Positions 18,243-29,763 are shown, counted from the first letter of the stretch. The stretch: DNA of 64,000 nt from Bacteroidota bacterium (GCA_004322215.1 SCSM01000040.1:62001-126000), one strand, 5' to 3'. Made by a program: numbers and translations. The notes: generated from the letters alone by a model not told the origin.

Positions 18243-19138
18243 AATCACATCAAAGAGGTACTGAAACAAGTGTGTTTGGTACAGTAGGTAGAATAAATCA
18301 TGATTCAACCAAATTCTACAATACTAAGTTGTATTCCGAATTGCAAATAAATGGTTCAAGTGATTTAAATGAAAATGAATTTCCAATTAAGTTACTTAAT
18401 AAGGTAATATTGGGAAATGCTGAGAACATGACTGAAATTCCAAGTAATTCATTACATTTGATGATAACATCCCCTCCATATAATGTTTCAAAAGTATATG
18501 ATAATGATTTAAGTTTATCTGATTATCTCGAATTATTAAAAAACGTAATGAAAGAAACATATCGTGTTTTAATAAACGGAGGTAGGGCATGTATCAATGT
18601 CGCTAATATTGGAAGAAAACCTTATATACCCCTCTCAGATAATATTTCAAAGATGATGATAGATATTGGCTTCAATATGCGAGGCGAAATTATATGGAAC
18701 AAAGGTGCCGGTGCTGGAACTTCTATGGCTTGGGGTAGCTGGCAATCTGCAACGAATCCTGTTCTTAGGGATGTTCATGAATACATTTTGATTTTTTCAA
18801 AAGGTGATTTCCAAAGGAAAAATGGAGTAAAAGAAAATACAATAACACGAGAACAGTTTATGGAGTGGACTAAATCAGTTTGGACTATGAATCCTGAATC
18901 AGCAAAGAAAGTTAATCATCCGGCTCCATTTCCAGAAGAACTCCCATTTAGATTAATACAATTATATTCATTTAAAAATGATATTATCCTAGACCCATTT
19001 ATGGGAAATGGAACAACAGCCATTGCCGCACTTAAAACAAATCGTACGTTTGTCGGATATGAAATTAATTCTGAGTACAAATCAATTGCAGATAAAAGAA
19101 TAAAGAATTTTATCAGTCAACAGTCTATTGTTTTTTAA
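18227..19138 (+). CDS. Site-specific DNA methyltransferase (probably N4-cytosine; SPPY motif)
   Basis: TSPPYN motif IV and DPFMGNGTTAIAALKTNRTFVGYEIN motif I; 16-nt overlap with endonuclease. Confidence 0.92.
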   Translation: MATRLKSHQRGTETSVFGTVGRINHDSTKFYNTKLYSELQINGSSDLNENEFPIKLLNKVILGNAENMTEIPSNSLHLMITSPPYNVSKVYDNDLSLSDYLELLKNVMKETYRVLINGGRACINVANIGRKPYIPLSDNISKMMIDIGFNMRGEIIWNKGAGAGTSMAWGSWQSATNPVLRDVHEYILIFSKGDFQRKNGVKENTITREQFMEWTKSVWTMNPESAKKVNHPAPFPEELPFRLIQLYSFKNDIILDPFMGNGTTAIAALKTNRTFVGYEINSEYKSIADKRIKNFISQQSIVF

Positions 19139-19227
19139 ATAAACAATCTGTATTTTTCTATTTCTCTTTTATTTTATCAAATTTATACTTATATTTCCTT
19201 GTTAATCCGTCCTTATAATTAATTTAT

Positions 19228-22044
19228 GTGGGGTTAAATATGAAAATAAATGATACATTTTATAGAAGTACAATCTTCGTACTTTCGATTCTGATTTTAT
19301 CTTTTCAGCTTTTGACTGCTGAAGATGACGCAAAAACACTTTCAAACAGGATAAAAGATAATCCTTTTCAACGACAGAATTATGATATGCAGAAACTTAT
19401 AAATCCGAAAACAGGTAAAATACCTGAAGGCATTAATTCTGCCGAATATAAATTTGCTCAAACTCTTCCTAAAAGAGAAGCAAGTTACGGAATTGATAAA
19501 AAAAACGACAACTCTACTCAGTCAGTAATCTGGCAAAACCGCGGTCCACAAAATATCGGCGGTAGAACCCGCGCATTGGGAATTGACAAATCAAATCCCA
19601 ATATAATGCTTGCGGGTTCCGTTGCAGGTGGAATGTGGCGTTCGCTCGACGGAGGGCAATCCTGGGTTCGCACTACCAGGTCTGACCAGCAGCCGAATGT
19701 GAGTTGTGTGGCGCAGGACCCGCGCCCCGGTTTCACCAATATATGGTATTATGGCACCGGGGAATATATCCTTGGCAATCAAATGGTAGCCGGTGGCGGT
19801 GCAGGTGCATACAGGGGTGACGGCATATATAAGTCAACCGATAACGGAGCAAGCTGGTTCCCTCTCGATGCAACAATTTCCGGAACACCGCAAAAAGATG
19901 ATTTGTTCGATTTAGTATGGAATATCCAGGTCAATAAGGATGGTATTGTCTATGCAGCTATCAAAGGTGGTGTAGTTCTTTCTAATGATGGTGGCAATAA
20001 CTGGTACTGGGCTATGCCGGAATTCGAAACAAATCAATCATATTTTACCGATGTTGCAATTGATTCGAAAGGTAATGTATATGCTGCATTAAGCAGCATC
20101 ATTGATATTAATAATCCATTTGCAGTTGCCAATTATTATGGAATTTATTATTATAATGCAACTAAACATACCTGGTATACTATTTCAGGGGTAGGTTCCG
20201 GTTTTCCTGTTCAATCCTCAAGCATTCTCGGACGTACTGTCATTTCAATAGCACCATCCAAAGAAGAATGGGTATATTTTCTTTCTGTCAATTACGGCTC
20301 CGGAGCTAAAAATCCCGAAACTGATAATCCGGAATGGTATGTTCTTGCAGGACTTATTATTGACCATAGTTCTTTGGGCTATCAGTGGGTTGATTTAAGC
20401 TTAATGATACCCGTTCAACCGGATGTATTCGGCCATTATAGTTCACAGTTATGTTATGATATGGCAATTAAGGTGAAACCGGATGATGCTAATACAGTAT
20501 TTTTTGCGGGAACCAATCTATACAGGATTAATACAAGCACCGATTTGAATCCAACAGACTGGATAGGAGGATATAATCCTCAATACGACCCGAGTTCATT
20601 CGATAACGGGAACTATCTCGAATGGAAAAACATGAATTATCCCAACAGCGGATGGGATTTCCATACAATTTGCTTTCATCCATCGAATCCGAATATTATG
20701 TTTACGGGAAGTGACCACGGTGTTCAAAAAACTTCAAATTGTACCGCTCCGGGCGTACAATGGGAAAATCTCGACAATGGTTATCTCACAACAAACTTCT
20801 ATTGCATTGCAATAAATGAATCCGTTGCAGGAGACAATACCGTTATTGGCGGTATGCAGGATAACGGAACATATGGTTCGAAGAATCCGGGCGACCCGTG
20901 GAAATGGCTTACGGGCGGCGACGGTTCCTTCTGTGCCATACCGGATAACAATAATTATTATTATGTATCATGTCAGAAAGGAATCCTGTTCAGGGATTAT
21001 ATTGATGGCAACTTTAATACATATCGTATGGTATATAGTGCCATAAACGACACAACAGCTCATAAAGACTTCGTATCACAATTTGTAATTGACCCAAACA
21101 ACAATTCGGTTATGTACTTTGCAGCAATCAACGGTGTTTGGAGAAATAATGACATTACGGGTGACAATGCAAGCCAACTGTGGGAACCAATATTGAATGC
21201 GGCAGATAATTCAAGTTTATCAACTATTGCCATATCAAAAAATCCTGCCAACTATCTTTTTATAGGAACAAAGAAAGGTTTGCTGTACAGGGTTGACAAT
21301 GCAGACTGGAATCCCACACCTTATGATATAACAAATCAGGTTTTTCCCCAGGGCGGATACATAGATAACATCGCAGTTGACCCGGAAGATGCCAACAAAG
21401 TGATTGTTGTGTTTTCAAATTATGAAGTCCAGAGCTTATTTTACACAAGCGATGGGGGTAACAGTTGGACAAATATCAGCGGTAATCTCGAACAGAATCC
21501 CGATGGTTCGGGAGCAGGACCCTCGTGCCGGACTGCAGCATTTTTACACAGAGCGGGTCAGACAATATATTTTGTCGGCACAAGTGTCGGATTATTTTCT
21601 ACAACTCAATTAAACGGCGAACAGACTGTTTGGACGCAGGAAGGACCAAATTCAATAGGGAATGTAATGATTCAGATGATAAAGACAAGGCAATCGGATG
21701 GATTCGTTGCTGTCGGCACACACGCTAACGGTGTTTACACTACAACAATACCTAATTCTGCAGAAGAAACCGTAAAGCCCGATTTGTTCTATGTCGAGCA
21801 GAATTTTCCTAATCCATGTAATAAGACGACAACATTCAATTATTCAATACCAAAAAATTGTCATTTTAATGTTAAATTGTACGACATAAATGGAAAATTA
21901 ATCAATACATTATTCGATAAACAAGTATATGCGGGATACTATAATTTATCTTTTAATGTTGATAATTTACCTGACGGTATATATTATTACCGGGCAGAAG
22001 CAGAAGGATTCTCACAAACAAGAGCCGTTAATGTAGCACATTAA
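19228..22044 (+). CDS. Secreted sortilin/BNR-type beta-propeller protein with T9SS CTD
   Basis: SxDGGxSW repeats (RSLDGGQSWVR, KSTDNGASW, TSDGGNSWTNIS); C-terminal NFPNPCNKTTTFNYSIP...GIYYYRAEAEG. Confidence 0.9.
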   Translation: MGLNMKINDTFYRSTIFVLSILILSFQLLTAEDDAKTLSNRIKDNPFQRQNYDMQKLINPKTGKIPEGINSAEYKFAQTLPKREASYGIDKKNDNSTQSVIWQNRGPQNIGGRTRALGIDKSNPNIMLAGSVAGGMWRSLDGGQSWVRTTRSDQQPNVSCVAQDPRPGFTNIWYYGTGEYILGNQMVAGGGAGAYRGDGIYKSTDNGASWFPLDATISGTPQKDDLFDLVWNIQVNKDGIVYAAIKGGVVLSNDGGNNWYWAMPEFETNQSYFTDVAIDSKGNVYAALSSIIDINNPFAVANYYGIYYYNATKHTWYTISGVGSGFPVQSSSILGRTVISIAPSKEEWVYFLSVNYGSGAKNPETDNPEWYVLAGLIIDHSSLGYQWVDLSLMIPVQPDVFGHYSSQLCYDMAIKVKPDDANTVFFAGTNLYRINTSTDLNPTDWIGGYNPQYDPSSFDNGNYLEWKNMNYPNSGWDFHTICFHPSNPNIMFTGSDHGVQKTSNCTAPGVQWENLDNGYLTTNFYCIAINESVAGDNTVIGGMQDNGTYGSKNPGDPWKWLTGGDGSFCAIPDNNNYYYVSCQKGILFRDYIDGNFNTYRMVYSAINDTTAHKDFVSQFVIDPNNNSVMYFAAINGVWRNNDITGDNASQLWEPILNAADNSSLSTIAISKNPANYLFIGTKKGLLYRVDNADWNPTPYDITNQVFPQGGYIDNIAVDPEDANKVIVVFSNYEVQSLFYTSDGGNSWTNISGNLEQNPDGSGAGPSCRTAAFLHRAGQTIYFVGTSVGLFSTTQLNGEQTVWTQEGPNSIGNVMIQMIKTRQSDGFVAVGTHANGVYTTTIPNSAEETVKPDLFYVEQNFPNPCNKTTTFNYSIPKNCHFNVKLYDINGKLINTLFDKQVYAGYYNLSFNVDNLPDGIYYYRAEAEGFSQTRAVNVAH

Positions 22045-22281
22045 AAGTATAAATTTAATTGGAATTTTTAGTAAATTAAATAGATAAATTTTGAGAAAAA
22101 TATTAAATCAGGATTTTATTAATTACCTTAATCATTAAAAATACTTCCTGATGTAATATATTAATACCGTGTTGAAGCTGATGATTGCACGCAGATGAGA
22201 TGTGTAATTGTAGTGCATTAGTTATTGTTTGTTATCCCGGTGTCTTCATTATTTAGACATCTTTTTATTAGTGGTATTGTC

Positions 22282-23424
22282 ATGAAAATCGGGTACACTA
22301 CTTATTTTGATGCTAAAGATATTGGTGCCTGGTCAGGAACTATATATCATATAGGTAAGAATTTTGAAAAACAAGGTTTCGAAGTCGAATATATTGATAA
22401 GCTAAAAAAGTTTTCCCATTATCTTTTCAGATATAAATCATTGTATTACAAATTAATAAACAAACAATACCATAGGATAAGAGAACCATTTATAAATAAA
22501 AATATAGCCAGACAAATTGAAAAAAAGATAAAAATAATTAATCCCGATATAATTTTTTCAGCCGATGCTTTGCCGGTTTCATGTCTTGAATGCAAACAAC
22601 CTATCGTTTTTTGGTCTGATGCTACATTTGCAGGAATGTTAAATTTCTATTATTGTTATTTCAATTTAAACAAGAAAACAATTGAAAATGGTATGATGCT
22701 TGAACAGTCTGCTTATGACAGAGCAAAACTAATATTATTTTCTTCTGATTGGGCGGCTCAAACTGCAATAGATAACTTTAAAGTTGATAAAAATAAGATT
22801 CATGTTGTTCCTTTTGGCGCAAATATTGAAACTGAATTTACTTATGAAGAAATGAAAAGCATAATTCTTTCAAGAAACAATAATATAATAAAAATTCTTT
22901 TTGTTGGAGTTGATTGGATTAGAAAAGGAGGAGATATTTTAATTCAAGTAGTCAGGGAATTAATAAAATTAGGATTCAAAATAGAACTTAATATTATCGG
23001 TACAAATCCCGAATTAAGAGAAGAAGATTATAAATTCACCAATGTACATGGTTTTTTAAGAAAGTGGGTTCCAGAAGAAAATAAAAAAATCATTGACTTG
23101 TTTAAAAACTCACATATATTCATAATGCCAACAAGAGCAGAAGCTTACGGTATTGTGTTTTGTGAAGCTAATGCTTTTGGATTACCTGTAATAGGACCTG
23201 ACACGGGAGGTGTTCCAACAATAATAAAAGATGGAATAAACGGATATTTAATAAATCATGAGAAACCGGTAGAATCAATAGTTAAATTATTTTCCAGTAT
23301 TTTTTCTGATTCCAAAAAATATACTGAGCTATCTTTAAGTTCATTTAATGAATATCAAAAAAGGTTGAATTGGAAAGCTTCTATTCTCAAGGTTAGAGAA
23401 TTGCTTAATCAAATAGTTAATTAA
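22282..23424 (+). CDS. Glycosyltransferase family 4-like (GT-B)
   Basis: KILFVGVDWIRKGGDIL, MPTRAEAYGIVFCEANAFGLPVIGPDTGGVPTIIKDGINGYL; start at MKIGYTTYF. Confidence 0.9.
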   Translation: MKIGYTTYFDAKDIGAWSGTIYHIGKNFEKQGFEVEYIDKLKKFSHYLFRYKSLYYKLINKQYHRIREPFINKNIARQIEKKIKIINPDIIFSADALPVSCLECKQPIVFWSDATFAGMLNFYYCYFNLNKKTIENGMMLEQSAYDRAKLILFSSDWAAQTAIDNFKVDKNKIHVVPFGANIETEFTYEEMKSIILSRNNNIIKILFVGVDWIRKGGDILIQVVRELIKLGFKIELNIIGTNPELREEDYKFTNVHGFLRKWVPEENKKIIDLFKNSHIFIMPTRAEAYGIVFCEANAFGLPVIGPDTGGVPTIIKDGINGYLINHEKPVESIVKLFSSIFSDSKKYTELSLSSFNEYQKRLNWKASILKVRELLNQIVN

Positions 23425-23489
23425 TAGTATTTATATAGACCTTTACTATATAGCATAAATGATAAAATAATCTTCTTCTGAAAATAAAT

Positions 23490-24554
23490 CTATGACTTCC
23501 GGTATTTTTCTAAAGCTTTGGAACCCAGCCAGCCAATGAAATTCAGGTTACGGGATAATATGTTCCCTTTGCCTGTTCTTAGATAATTTCGGCATTTTAC
23601 ACAAACTGTATTACATTCTGTATTATTTTTATCGAGAAAATGTTTTCGGGATGAAATGTATTTTTCATTATTCCAGATTTCAAACAGTGGGGTCTCGAAT
23701 GCATTGCCGAATGAATGTTCCTGCTTATATGTATAACAGCAGGGGGTCACATAACCGTAAACATTGATAGACATGTTATCCCAAAGATGAGGGCAGCGTA
23801 TGGGTTCCATTAATGCTTTCGGATGTTCGCTCCGATAACGGTACATCCAGTAATTCTTATCATCAGGCAGCCAGTAATCGAGTGTTTTTTCCAGTTCTTC
23901 AGCGTTTAAATTATCCCAGTCAACATTATCTTCCCTGAAACCCATTTGAACAAATGCATAATCAACTTTATCAGGCAAGCCATTAAAAATTTGCATAAAC
24001 TTGTCAATTTCCTTCTCATTATACTTATTTACCACAACCTGGTATTTTATGTCAAAATGCTCCGCATTTTTTTCCTTTCTCAATCTGACAAGCTCTCTGA
24101 AATTATCGAGTGCTAAATTGAAATCTCCTTTCCACCTGTAAAGCGAATAGGTTTCCGGTGATGCTCCGTCTATTGAAGCCGACAAATAATCCAAGCCGCT
24201 GTCCACGATTTTGGGGATGAGGGATTTATCAATATTCAAATTAGAGTGTAACTCAAGATGTAAATTCCTTTTTTTTCCTTCCCTGATAATATCAAATATA
24301 TCAGGATTCAAAAACGGCTCTCCGAAATGGTAAAGAGCAACGGCAGTTCCGCTCCTCAACTGGTCAGCAATGTGAACAAATTCCGAAGTTGTCAAATACT
24401 TGTTTTTTTCTTTGATATAAGCAGTGGAACATGCCGGGCATTTCAGGTTGCAGAAATTTGTCGGCTCTATCTGAACCATCATCGGCAATTCTTCGATTAC
24501 ATCCTTTACATTAAATACCTTATTCCTGTACTCTTTAATTAATCTTTTAAGCAT
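23490..24554 (-). CDS. Radical SAM/SPASM domain protein
   Basis: CNLKCPAC cluster motif, C-terminal CxxC-rich SPASM region. Confidence 0.93.
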   Translation of the reverse strand: MLKRLIKEYRNKVFNVKDVIEELPMMVQIEPTNFCNLKCPACSTAYIKEKNKYLTTSEFVHIADQLRSGTAVALYHFGEPFLNPDIFDIIREGKKRNLHLELHSNLNIDKSLIPKIVDSGLDYLSASIDGASPETYSLYRWKGDFNLALDNFRELVRLRKEKNAEHFDIKYQVVVNKYNEKEIDKFMQIFNGLPDKVDYAFVQMGFREDNVDWDNLNAEELEKTLDYWLPDDKNYWMYRYRSEHPKALMEPIRCPHLWDNMSINVYGYVTPCCYTYKQEHSFGNAFETPLFEIWNNEKYISSRKHFLDKNNTECNTVCVKCRNYLRTGKGNILSRNLNFIGWLGSKALEKYRKS

Positions 24555-24810
24555 TTTTAAATCTATCAGAATAATAAAAAAAACAATAATAACAAATTGA
24601 CTTCTAAAATAGAAATTAACTAATAATATATTTTTGTGTCATATCAATAAATTTTATAAATTATAAATGTCAGGAAAAAAGAAATTATTTTATTTAATAT
24701 AAATGCCGGATTTATTCGGCTGGAATTTTAAATCTATTTCCTAAAGCAGCCATTAATAGCCGTTTAGGAGTTATTGTCTAAAGTTTGGAATATTAATTCC
24801 GGGGTTTACA

Positions 24811-27800
24811 ATGAAAATAATTTCTATTTTGTTGCTCGTATTTTTTGCATTGGCAGAAAAGCCAAAAACACAGGAAACAAATTCCCATGATAAACGAAGT
24901 GTACCACTCAGAAAAAGCATTATTAAATTCATTGTTTTTGTCACTTTATTGTTAAATATAATAACATCAAATGCAGAAGAACCAGATATACTATGGCAGA
25001 AATGTCTGGGAGGTAGCAATGGAGATAATGCAACTTCAATTCAAAAGACAAGTGATGGAGGATATATTGTTGGGGGTTATACTACTTCAAACAATGGAGA
25101 TGTTAGTGGGAATCATGGTAATACGGATATATGGGTAGTGAAACTTAATAGCAACCGTGTTATTCAATGGCAGAAATGTTTGGGTGGAAGTGGTAATGAA
25201 TATGTTGAATCAGATAAATCAATACTTGAGACAAGTGATGGGGGGTATATTCTTGCTGGACGGACTTATTCAAATAATGGGGATGTTAGCGGAAATCATG
25301 GAGGCCAGGATTATTGGATAGTGAAACTTAATAGTAGCGGAGTTATTCAGTGGCAGAAATGCTTAGGAGGGACTGGTAATGAAGAATTATACTCAATTCA
25401 AATAAATAGCGACAATGGGTATATTGTTGCAGGTCTTGCATTTTCTAATGATGGGGATGTTAGCGGAAATCATGGTTTGGCTGATTACTGGGTAGTGAAA
25501 CTTAATAGTAGTGGTGTTATATTATGGCAGAAATCACTAGGAGGAACTGGAAGTGATCAGGGAAATTACATAAATAATACAAGTGACGGCGGATTTATTG
25601 TTGCAGGACAAACTGCTTCAAACGACGGTGATGTAAGCGGTAAACATGGTGGTTATGATTACTGGATAGTGAAGCTAAATAGCAGTGGAAATATATTATG
25701 GCAGAAATGTCTTGGGGGTAATAATGAAGAATGGTATCCATCTGTTCTAGAGTCAAGTGATGGTGGATTTATTATTACAGGATATACTACTTCAAATGAT
25801 GGAGATGTTAGTGGTAATCATGGCCAAAATGATTATTGGGTAGTGAAACTCAATAGCAGTGGCTCTATTCAGTGGCAGAAATGCCTTGGAGGAAGTTATG
25901 ACGATTATGCTGAATCTATCATTCAAACAAGTGACGAAGGTTATATAATTGTTGGATATACTTATTCAAACGATGGTGATGTGAGCGGAAATCATGGTGG
26001 AGGTAAATACGATGCCTGGGTAGTAAAAATTAATAATAGTGACGTTATTCAGTGGCAGAAATGTCTTGGTGGGAGTGATTATGATGGTATATATTCAATT
26101 AAAGAAACAATTAACGATGAATATATTCTTGCAGGATGGACTTATTCAAATGACGGAGATGTCAGTGGTGTTAATGGTAGTTATGATTTTTGGATAGTTA
26201 AATTAACTTTAAACTCCATCTCCACCGGCACAATTTCTCCATTATCTCTCTGTCAAAAAGCAACTGTCAGTGTTCCATTTACAGCCACAGGCACTTTCAA
26301 TGCCGGGAACACTTTCACAGCCCAGCTTTCAAATGCTACAGCCAGCTTTGCTGCTGCAACGACTATCGGTACACTGTCAAGCACAAACTCAGGTTCCATT
26401 AACTGCACTATACCGACGAACACGCCCCCAGGAAACGGTTACAGGATTAGGGTTGTGTCCTCTAATCCTTCTATAGATGGTTCCGACAACGGCACGAACA
26501 TTACTATCAACGCACTTCCAGTTCCTTTAATCGTGGGACCTGATACGGTCTGTGCCGAAAATAAATATATTTATACATGCACAGCTCCCGGCTCAACAGG
26601 CAGTCAATGGAAAGTTATTAACGGTAAATTCGAGGGACCCTCAACCGGCAATTCAGTCGAAATCGAGTGGGACAACAAAAGTTCAGGCACTATTACTCTA
26701 ATACAGACAACATCATCAAACTGTATTGATTCCGCTAATTTAGTAGTAACGATAAATCCTCTCCCGCATCCTGTCATAACAACATCCGATACAATTTTAT
26801 GCGTTGGCAAAACCGGCTTATATCAATCGAACACACAAGCTGGTATTTTATATAAATGGGTGGTTAACAGGGGAATAATAATTGGTCCTGAAGATGCACC
26901 TACACTTACAGTCAGATGGGACACTGCTGGAACCGGTTTTGTACGTCTTATTCAAACTTATTCAGGTACCGGGTGCAAGGATTCAACGAAGAAGGATATT
27001 GTAATAAGTCCATTGCCACAGCCGAAAATCACAAGCAACGACACCATATTATGCATTAATACAAGCGGTTCATACTCTACCGACGTCGATGTAAATCTCA
27101 TTTACAAATGGATTGCAACCGGGGGGGTCATTCAGGGACAAGACAATACCTCCTCTGTAACCGTGCTATGGAACGTTTCCGGGACAAATAAAATTAAACT
27201 TATTCAAACTTATCCTCTCACCGGATGCAAGGATTCAACCGAGAAAACGATTATCATAAATCCCCTTCCGTCAACGCAAATAACGGGAAATGACTTTACT
27301 ACACTCAATACTACCGAGCAGTACTCGGCTTACTCACCTGCGGATATCGATAATTTATGGTCGGTCAATAATGGTACGATACAGGGTTTGACAACAGATT
27401 CAATTCTATCAGTTAAGTGGGAAAGTGTTGGGACCGGAAGAGTAATGCTCCGGCAAACAAATACATTCACAAATTGTATTAACTACGACACAATGCTCGT
27501 TACAATTACCGAATCCATACCTCCATTGATTGTAGATGCGGGACAAGATAAAGCAATTTGCAAAGGTGAATCAATTCAAATAGGAAATACTAATCCTGCT
27601 TCCGGCGGTGTTCAGCCATACAGGTACAAATGGTCTCCTTCACAAGGATTGAACAATGATACATTGCCGAATCCCAATGCCAAACCGGATATAACTACAT
27701 TGTACACTCTGACCGTTACTGATAGCCGTGACAGCACTGCAACAGACAATGTAAGTGTAACTGTAAATCCGTTGCCGGTTCCGCAGATTACCGGTAATAC

Positions 27801-29718
27801 CAATGTGCTTTTGAATAATGAAGAAATATATACTGCAATTACACCTGCAGGAACTAATAATACCTGGTCTGTTGTGAACGGAACACAAATCGGAATCAAT
27901 AACGCCGATACATACCATGTAAAATGGGATTTGCTCGGTTCAGGAAGAGTGACACTTGAGCAAAAAATAAATGCAACCGGATGTGAAGATGTAAAATCTC
28001 TCGATGTAAATATTTCGGCTTCGATTCCTAAACTCACTGTTGATGCTGGTCCTGACAAGGAAATATGCATGAATGATTCCGTTCAATTATCGAGTACTAA
28101 TCCCGCTTCAGGAGGTCAGCCGCCATACAAATACCTGTGGACGCCTTCGTTCGGATTGAGCAACGATACAATTCCGAATCCGATTGCAAATCCTGATAAT
28201 TCCACTCAATATTTGTTGACCGTGTGGGATTCTTTGGACAGCACTATATCTGATTCCGTGTATGTCGTTGTTAATCCCTTTCCCGAAGCACTTGTGAGAG
28301 GGAACAGAAATGTATTGGTCAATTCAATCGTAACTTATTCGGTTTACACTCCACCGGGAATCGAAAGCGAGTGGTTTGTCGAAAACGGCATCCAGATAGG
28401 ACCCAACAATGACAGCACTTTCAGGGTTCAGTGGAATAATCCCGGCACCGGCAAAGTTATTTCGTTGCAAACAATCACAGCAACAGGATGCAAAGAAGCC
28501 GACACAATTGAAATAACTATTTCACAATCCGTACCTGTTTTAATTGCAGATGCCGGAGCGGATAAATCTGTCTGCCTTGGTGACACTATCCATATAGGCA
28601 CTGTCAATGCCGCTTCAGGGGGTGTTGAGCCATACAAATACAAATGGTCTCCATCAACCGGTTTGAGCAGCGATACAATTCCCTATCCCGAGACATATCC
28701 GAAAACAACTACAATTTATACTATTACTATAACTGATGCACAGGACAGCGTTTCAACAGATAATATGACGATTACTGTTAACCCCCTTCCTACACCTCAA
28801 ATTATAGGCAATGACAAAGCGATGAAAAGTACAACGGTTTCGTATTCAGTCAGTCCCGTTGCAGGAATATCGAATGAATGGTCTGTGGATAACGGTACCC
28901 AGATTGGCTCAGGTAAGGGAACTACATTCCAGGTTCGGTGGGATTCTGCAGGAACGGGTAAAGTAATTCTCGAACAAAAGAACATTGTTACCGGATGCCA
29001 TTTTTCAGATACTTTGATTGTAACAGTCGATGCTCAGCAGTATGCGGCAATGCTCGGATTGCCCGATATGTCCGCAGAACCCGGAGGAGAAATTTACATG
29101 CCTGTTTATTTGCGTGATGCCGAATTACTCGCTAATACAAATGTTACGGGTATAGTCGCAGATTTAGTTTACAATGCTTCTTTGCTCGAGCCGATTGAAA
29201 CGACACCAAAGGGAACATTATCACCGGATGGAAATGAAAGAACGATTCCTCTGCGTCTCGGTGTAAATCCGCTCTCTGACAGCACACTTCAGCATCTCAG
29301 TTTCATGGCAATGCTCGGCAACGACACTACTACCGTATTAAAATTGATAAATATAAATTCAATCGGAGCAAATGTCAATATAGGTGCATATCGGGGAACA
29401 TTCACACTTCGGGGTATCTGCCGCGAGGGTGGAGCACGGCTCGTAGGTTCAAATGGTCAGGTGCAGTTAATGCTTGTCCGTCCTAATCCAGCCCAGGAGT
29501 TTGCAGAAGTAGAATACGAAACAACAGAATCGGGACGGACACAATTATACTTAGTTAATGCACTCGGCAAAACAGCTTTGAGCTTGATTGACGGAGATAT
29601 TCCAAAGGGAAGAAAAGTTATAAGATTAAATATAGATGAGATAAAATCAGGAACATATTTCCTCATATTGAAGACTACGACACAAGTGAGAAGTGTGAGA
29701 GTGGATGTTGTTAAATAA
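24811..29718 (+). CDS. Giant multidomain T9SS cargo: 7 propeller-like repeats, PKD/Ig-like modules, cohesin-like domain, sorting CTD
   Basis: Seven WQKCLGG...SDGGYIVAGYTxSNDGDVSGNHG repeats, repeated YKWSPSxGLxxDTxPNP modules, C-terminal LVRPNPAQEFAEVEY... Confidence 0.88.
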   Translation: MKIISILLLVFFALAEKPKTQETNSHDKRSVPLRKSIIKFIVFVTLLLNIITSNAEEPDILWQKCLGGSNGDNATSIQKTSDGGYIVGGYTTSNNGDVSGNHGNTDIWVVKLNSNRVIQWQKCLGGSGNEYVESDKSILETSDGGYILAGRTYSNNGDVSGNHGGQDYWIVKLNSSGVIQWQKCLGGTGNEELYSIQINSDNGYIVAGLAFSNDGDVSGNHGLADYWVVKLNSSGVILWQKSLGGTGSDQGNYINNTSDGGFIVAGQTASNDGDVSGKHGGYDYWIVKLNSSGNILWQKCLGGNNEEWYPSVLESSDGGFIITGYTTSNDGDVSGNHGQNDYWVVKLNSSGSIQWQKCLGGSYDDYAESIIQTSDEGYIIVGYTYSNDGDVSGNHGGGKYDAWVVKINNSDVIQWQKCLGGSDYDGIYSIKETINDEYILAGWTYSNDGDVSGVNGSYDFWIVKLTLNSISTGTISPLSLCQKATVSVPFTATGTFNAGNTFTAQLSNATASFAAATTIGTLSSTNSGSINCTIPTNTPPGNGYRIRVVSSNPSIDGSDNGTNITINALPVPLIVGPDTVCAENKYIYTCTAPGSTGSQWKVINGKFEGPSTGNSVEIEWDNKSSGTITLIQTTSSNCIDSANLVVTINPLPHPVITTSDTILCVGKTGLYQSNTQAGILYKWVVNRGIIIGPEDAPTLTVRWDTAGTGFVRLIQTYSGTGCKDSTKKDIVISPLPQPKITSNDTILCINTSGSYSTDVDVNLIYKWIATGGVIQGQDNTSSVTVLWNVSGTNKIKLIQTYPLTGCKDSTEKTIIINPLPSTQITGNDFTTLNTTEQYSAYSPADIDNLWSVNNGTIQGLTTDSILSVKWESVGTGRVMLRQTNTFTNCINYDTMLVTITESIPPLIVDAGQDKAICKGESIQIGNTNPASGGVQPYRYKWSPSQGLNNDTLPNPNAKPDITTLYTLTVTDSRDSTATDNVSVTVNPLPVPQITGNTNVLLNNEEIYTAITPAGTNNTWSVVNGTQIGINNADTYHVKWDLLGSGRVTLEQKINATGCEDVKSLDVNISASIPKLTVDAGPDKEICMNDSVQLSSTNPASGGQPPYKYLWTPSFGLSNDTIPNPIANPDNSTQYLLTVWDSLDSTISDSVYVVVNPFPEALVRGNRNVLVNSIVTYSVYTPPGIESEWFVENGIQIGPNNDSTFRVQWNNPGTGKVISLQTITATGCKEADTIEITISQSVPVLIADAGADKSVCLGDTIHIGTVNAASGGVEPYKYKWSPSTGLSSDTIPYPETYPKTTTIYTITITDAQDSVSTDNMTITVNPLPTPQIIGNDKAMKSTTVSYSVSPVAGISNEWSVDNGTQIGSGKGTTFQVRWDSAGTGKVILEQKNIVTGCHFSDTLIVTVDAQQYAAMLGLPDMSAEPGGEIYMPVYLRDAELLANTNVTGIVADLVYNASLLEPIETTPKGTLSPDGNERTIPLRLGVNPLSDSTLQHLSFMAMLGNDTTTVLKLININSIGANVNIGAYRGTFTLRGICREGGARLVGSNGQVQLMLVRPNPAQEFAEVEYETTESGRTQLYLVNALGKTALSLIDGDIPKGRKVIRLNIDEIKSGTYFLILKTTTQVRSVRVDVVK

Positions 29719-29763
29719 AATTTAAAAAATGAAAATTTGTAATTATTAATTACTCGATAATAA

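Noticed and set aside
25000-26220. Seven tandem DNA repeats considered as a CRISPR-like or satellite array
   Set aside because: They are in-frame protein repeats (WQKCLGG...DGDVSGNHG) within one long ORF.
27612-28070. Long antisense ORFs under the 24811 gene (27612-28070, 28428-28643)
   Set aside because: Repeat-rich sense gene creates mirrored open frames; no start context or family.
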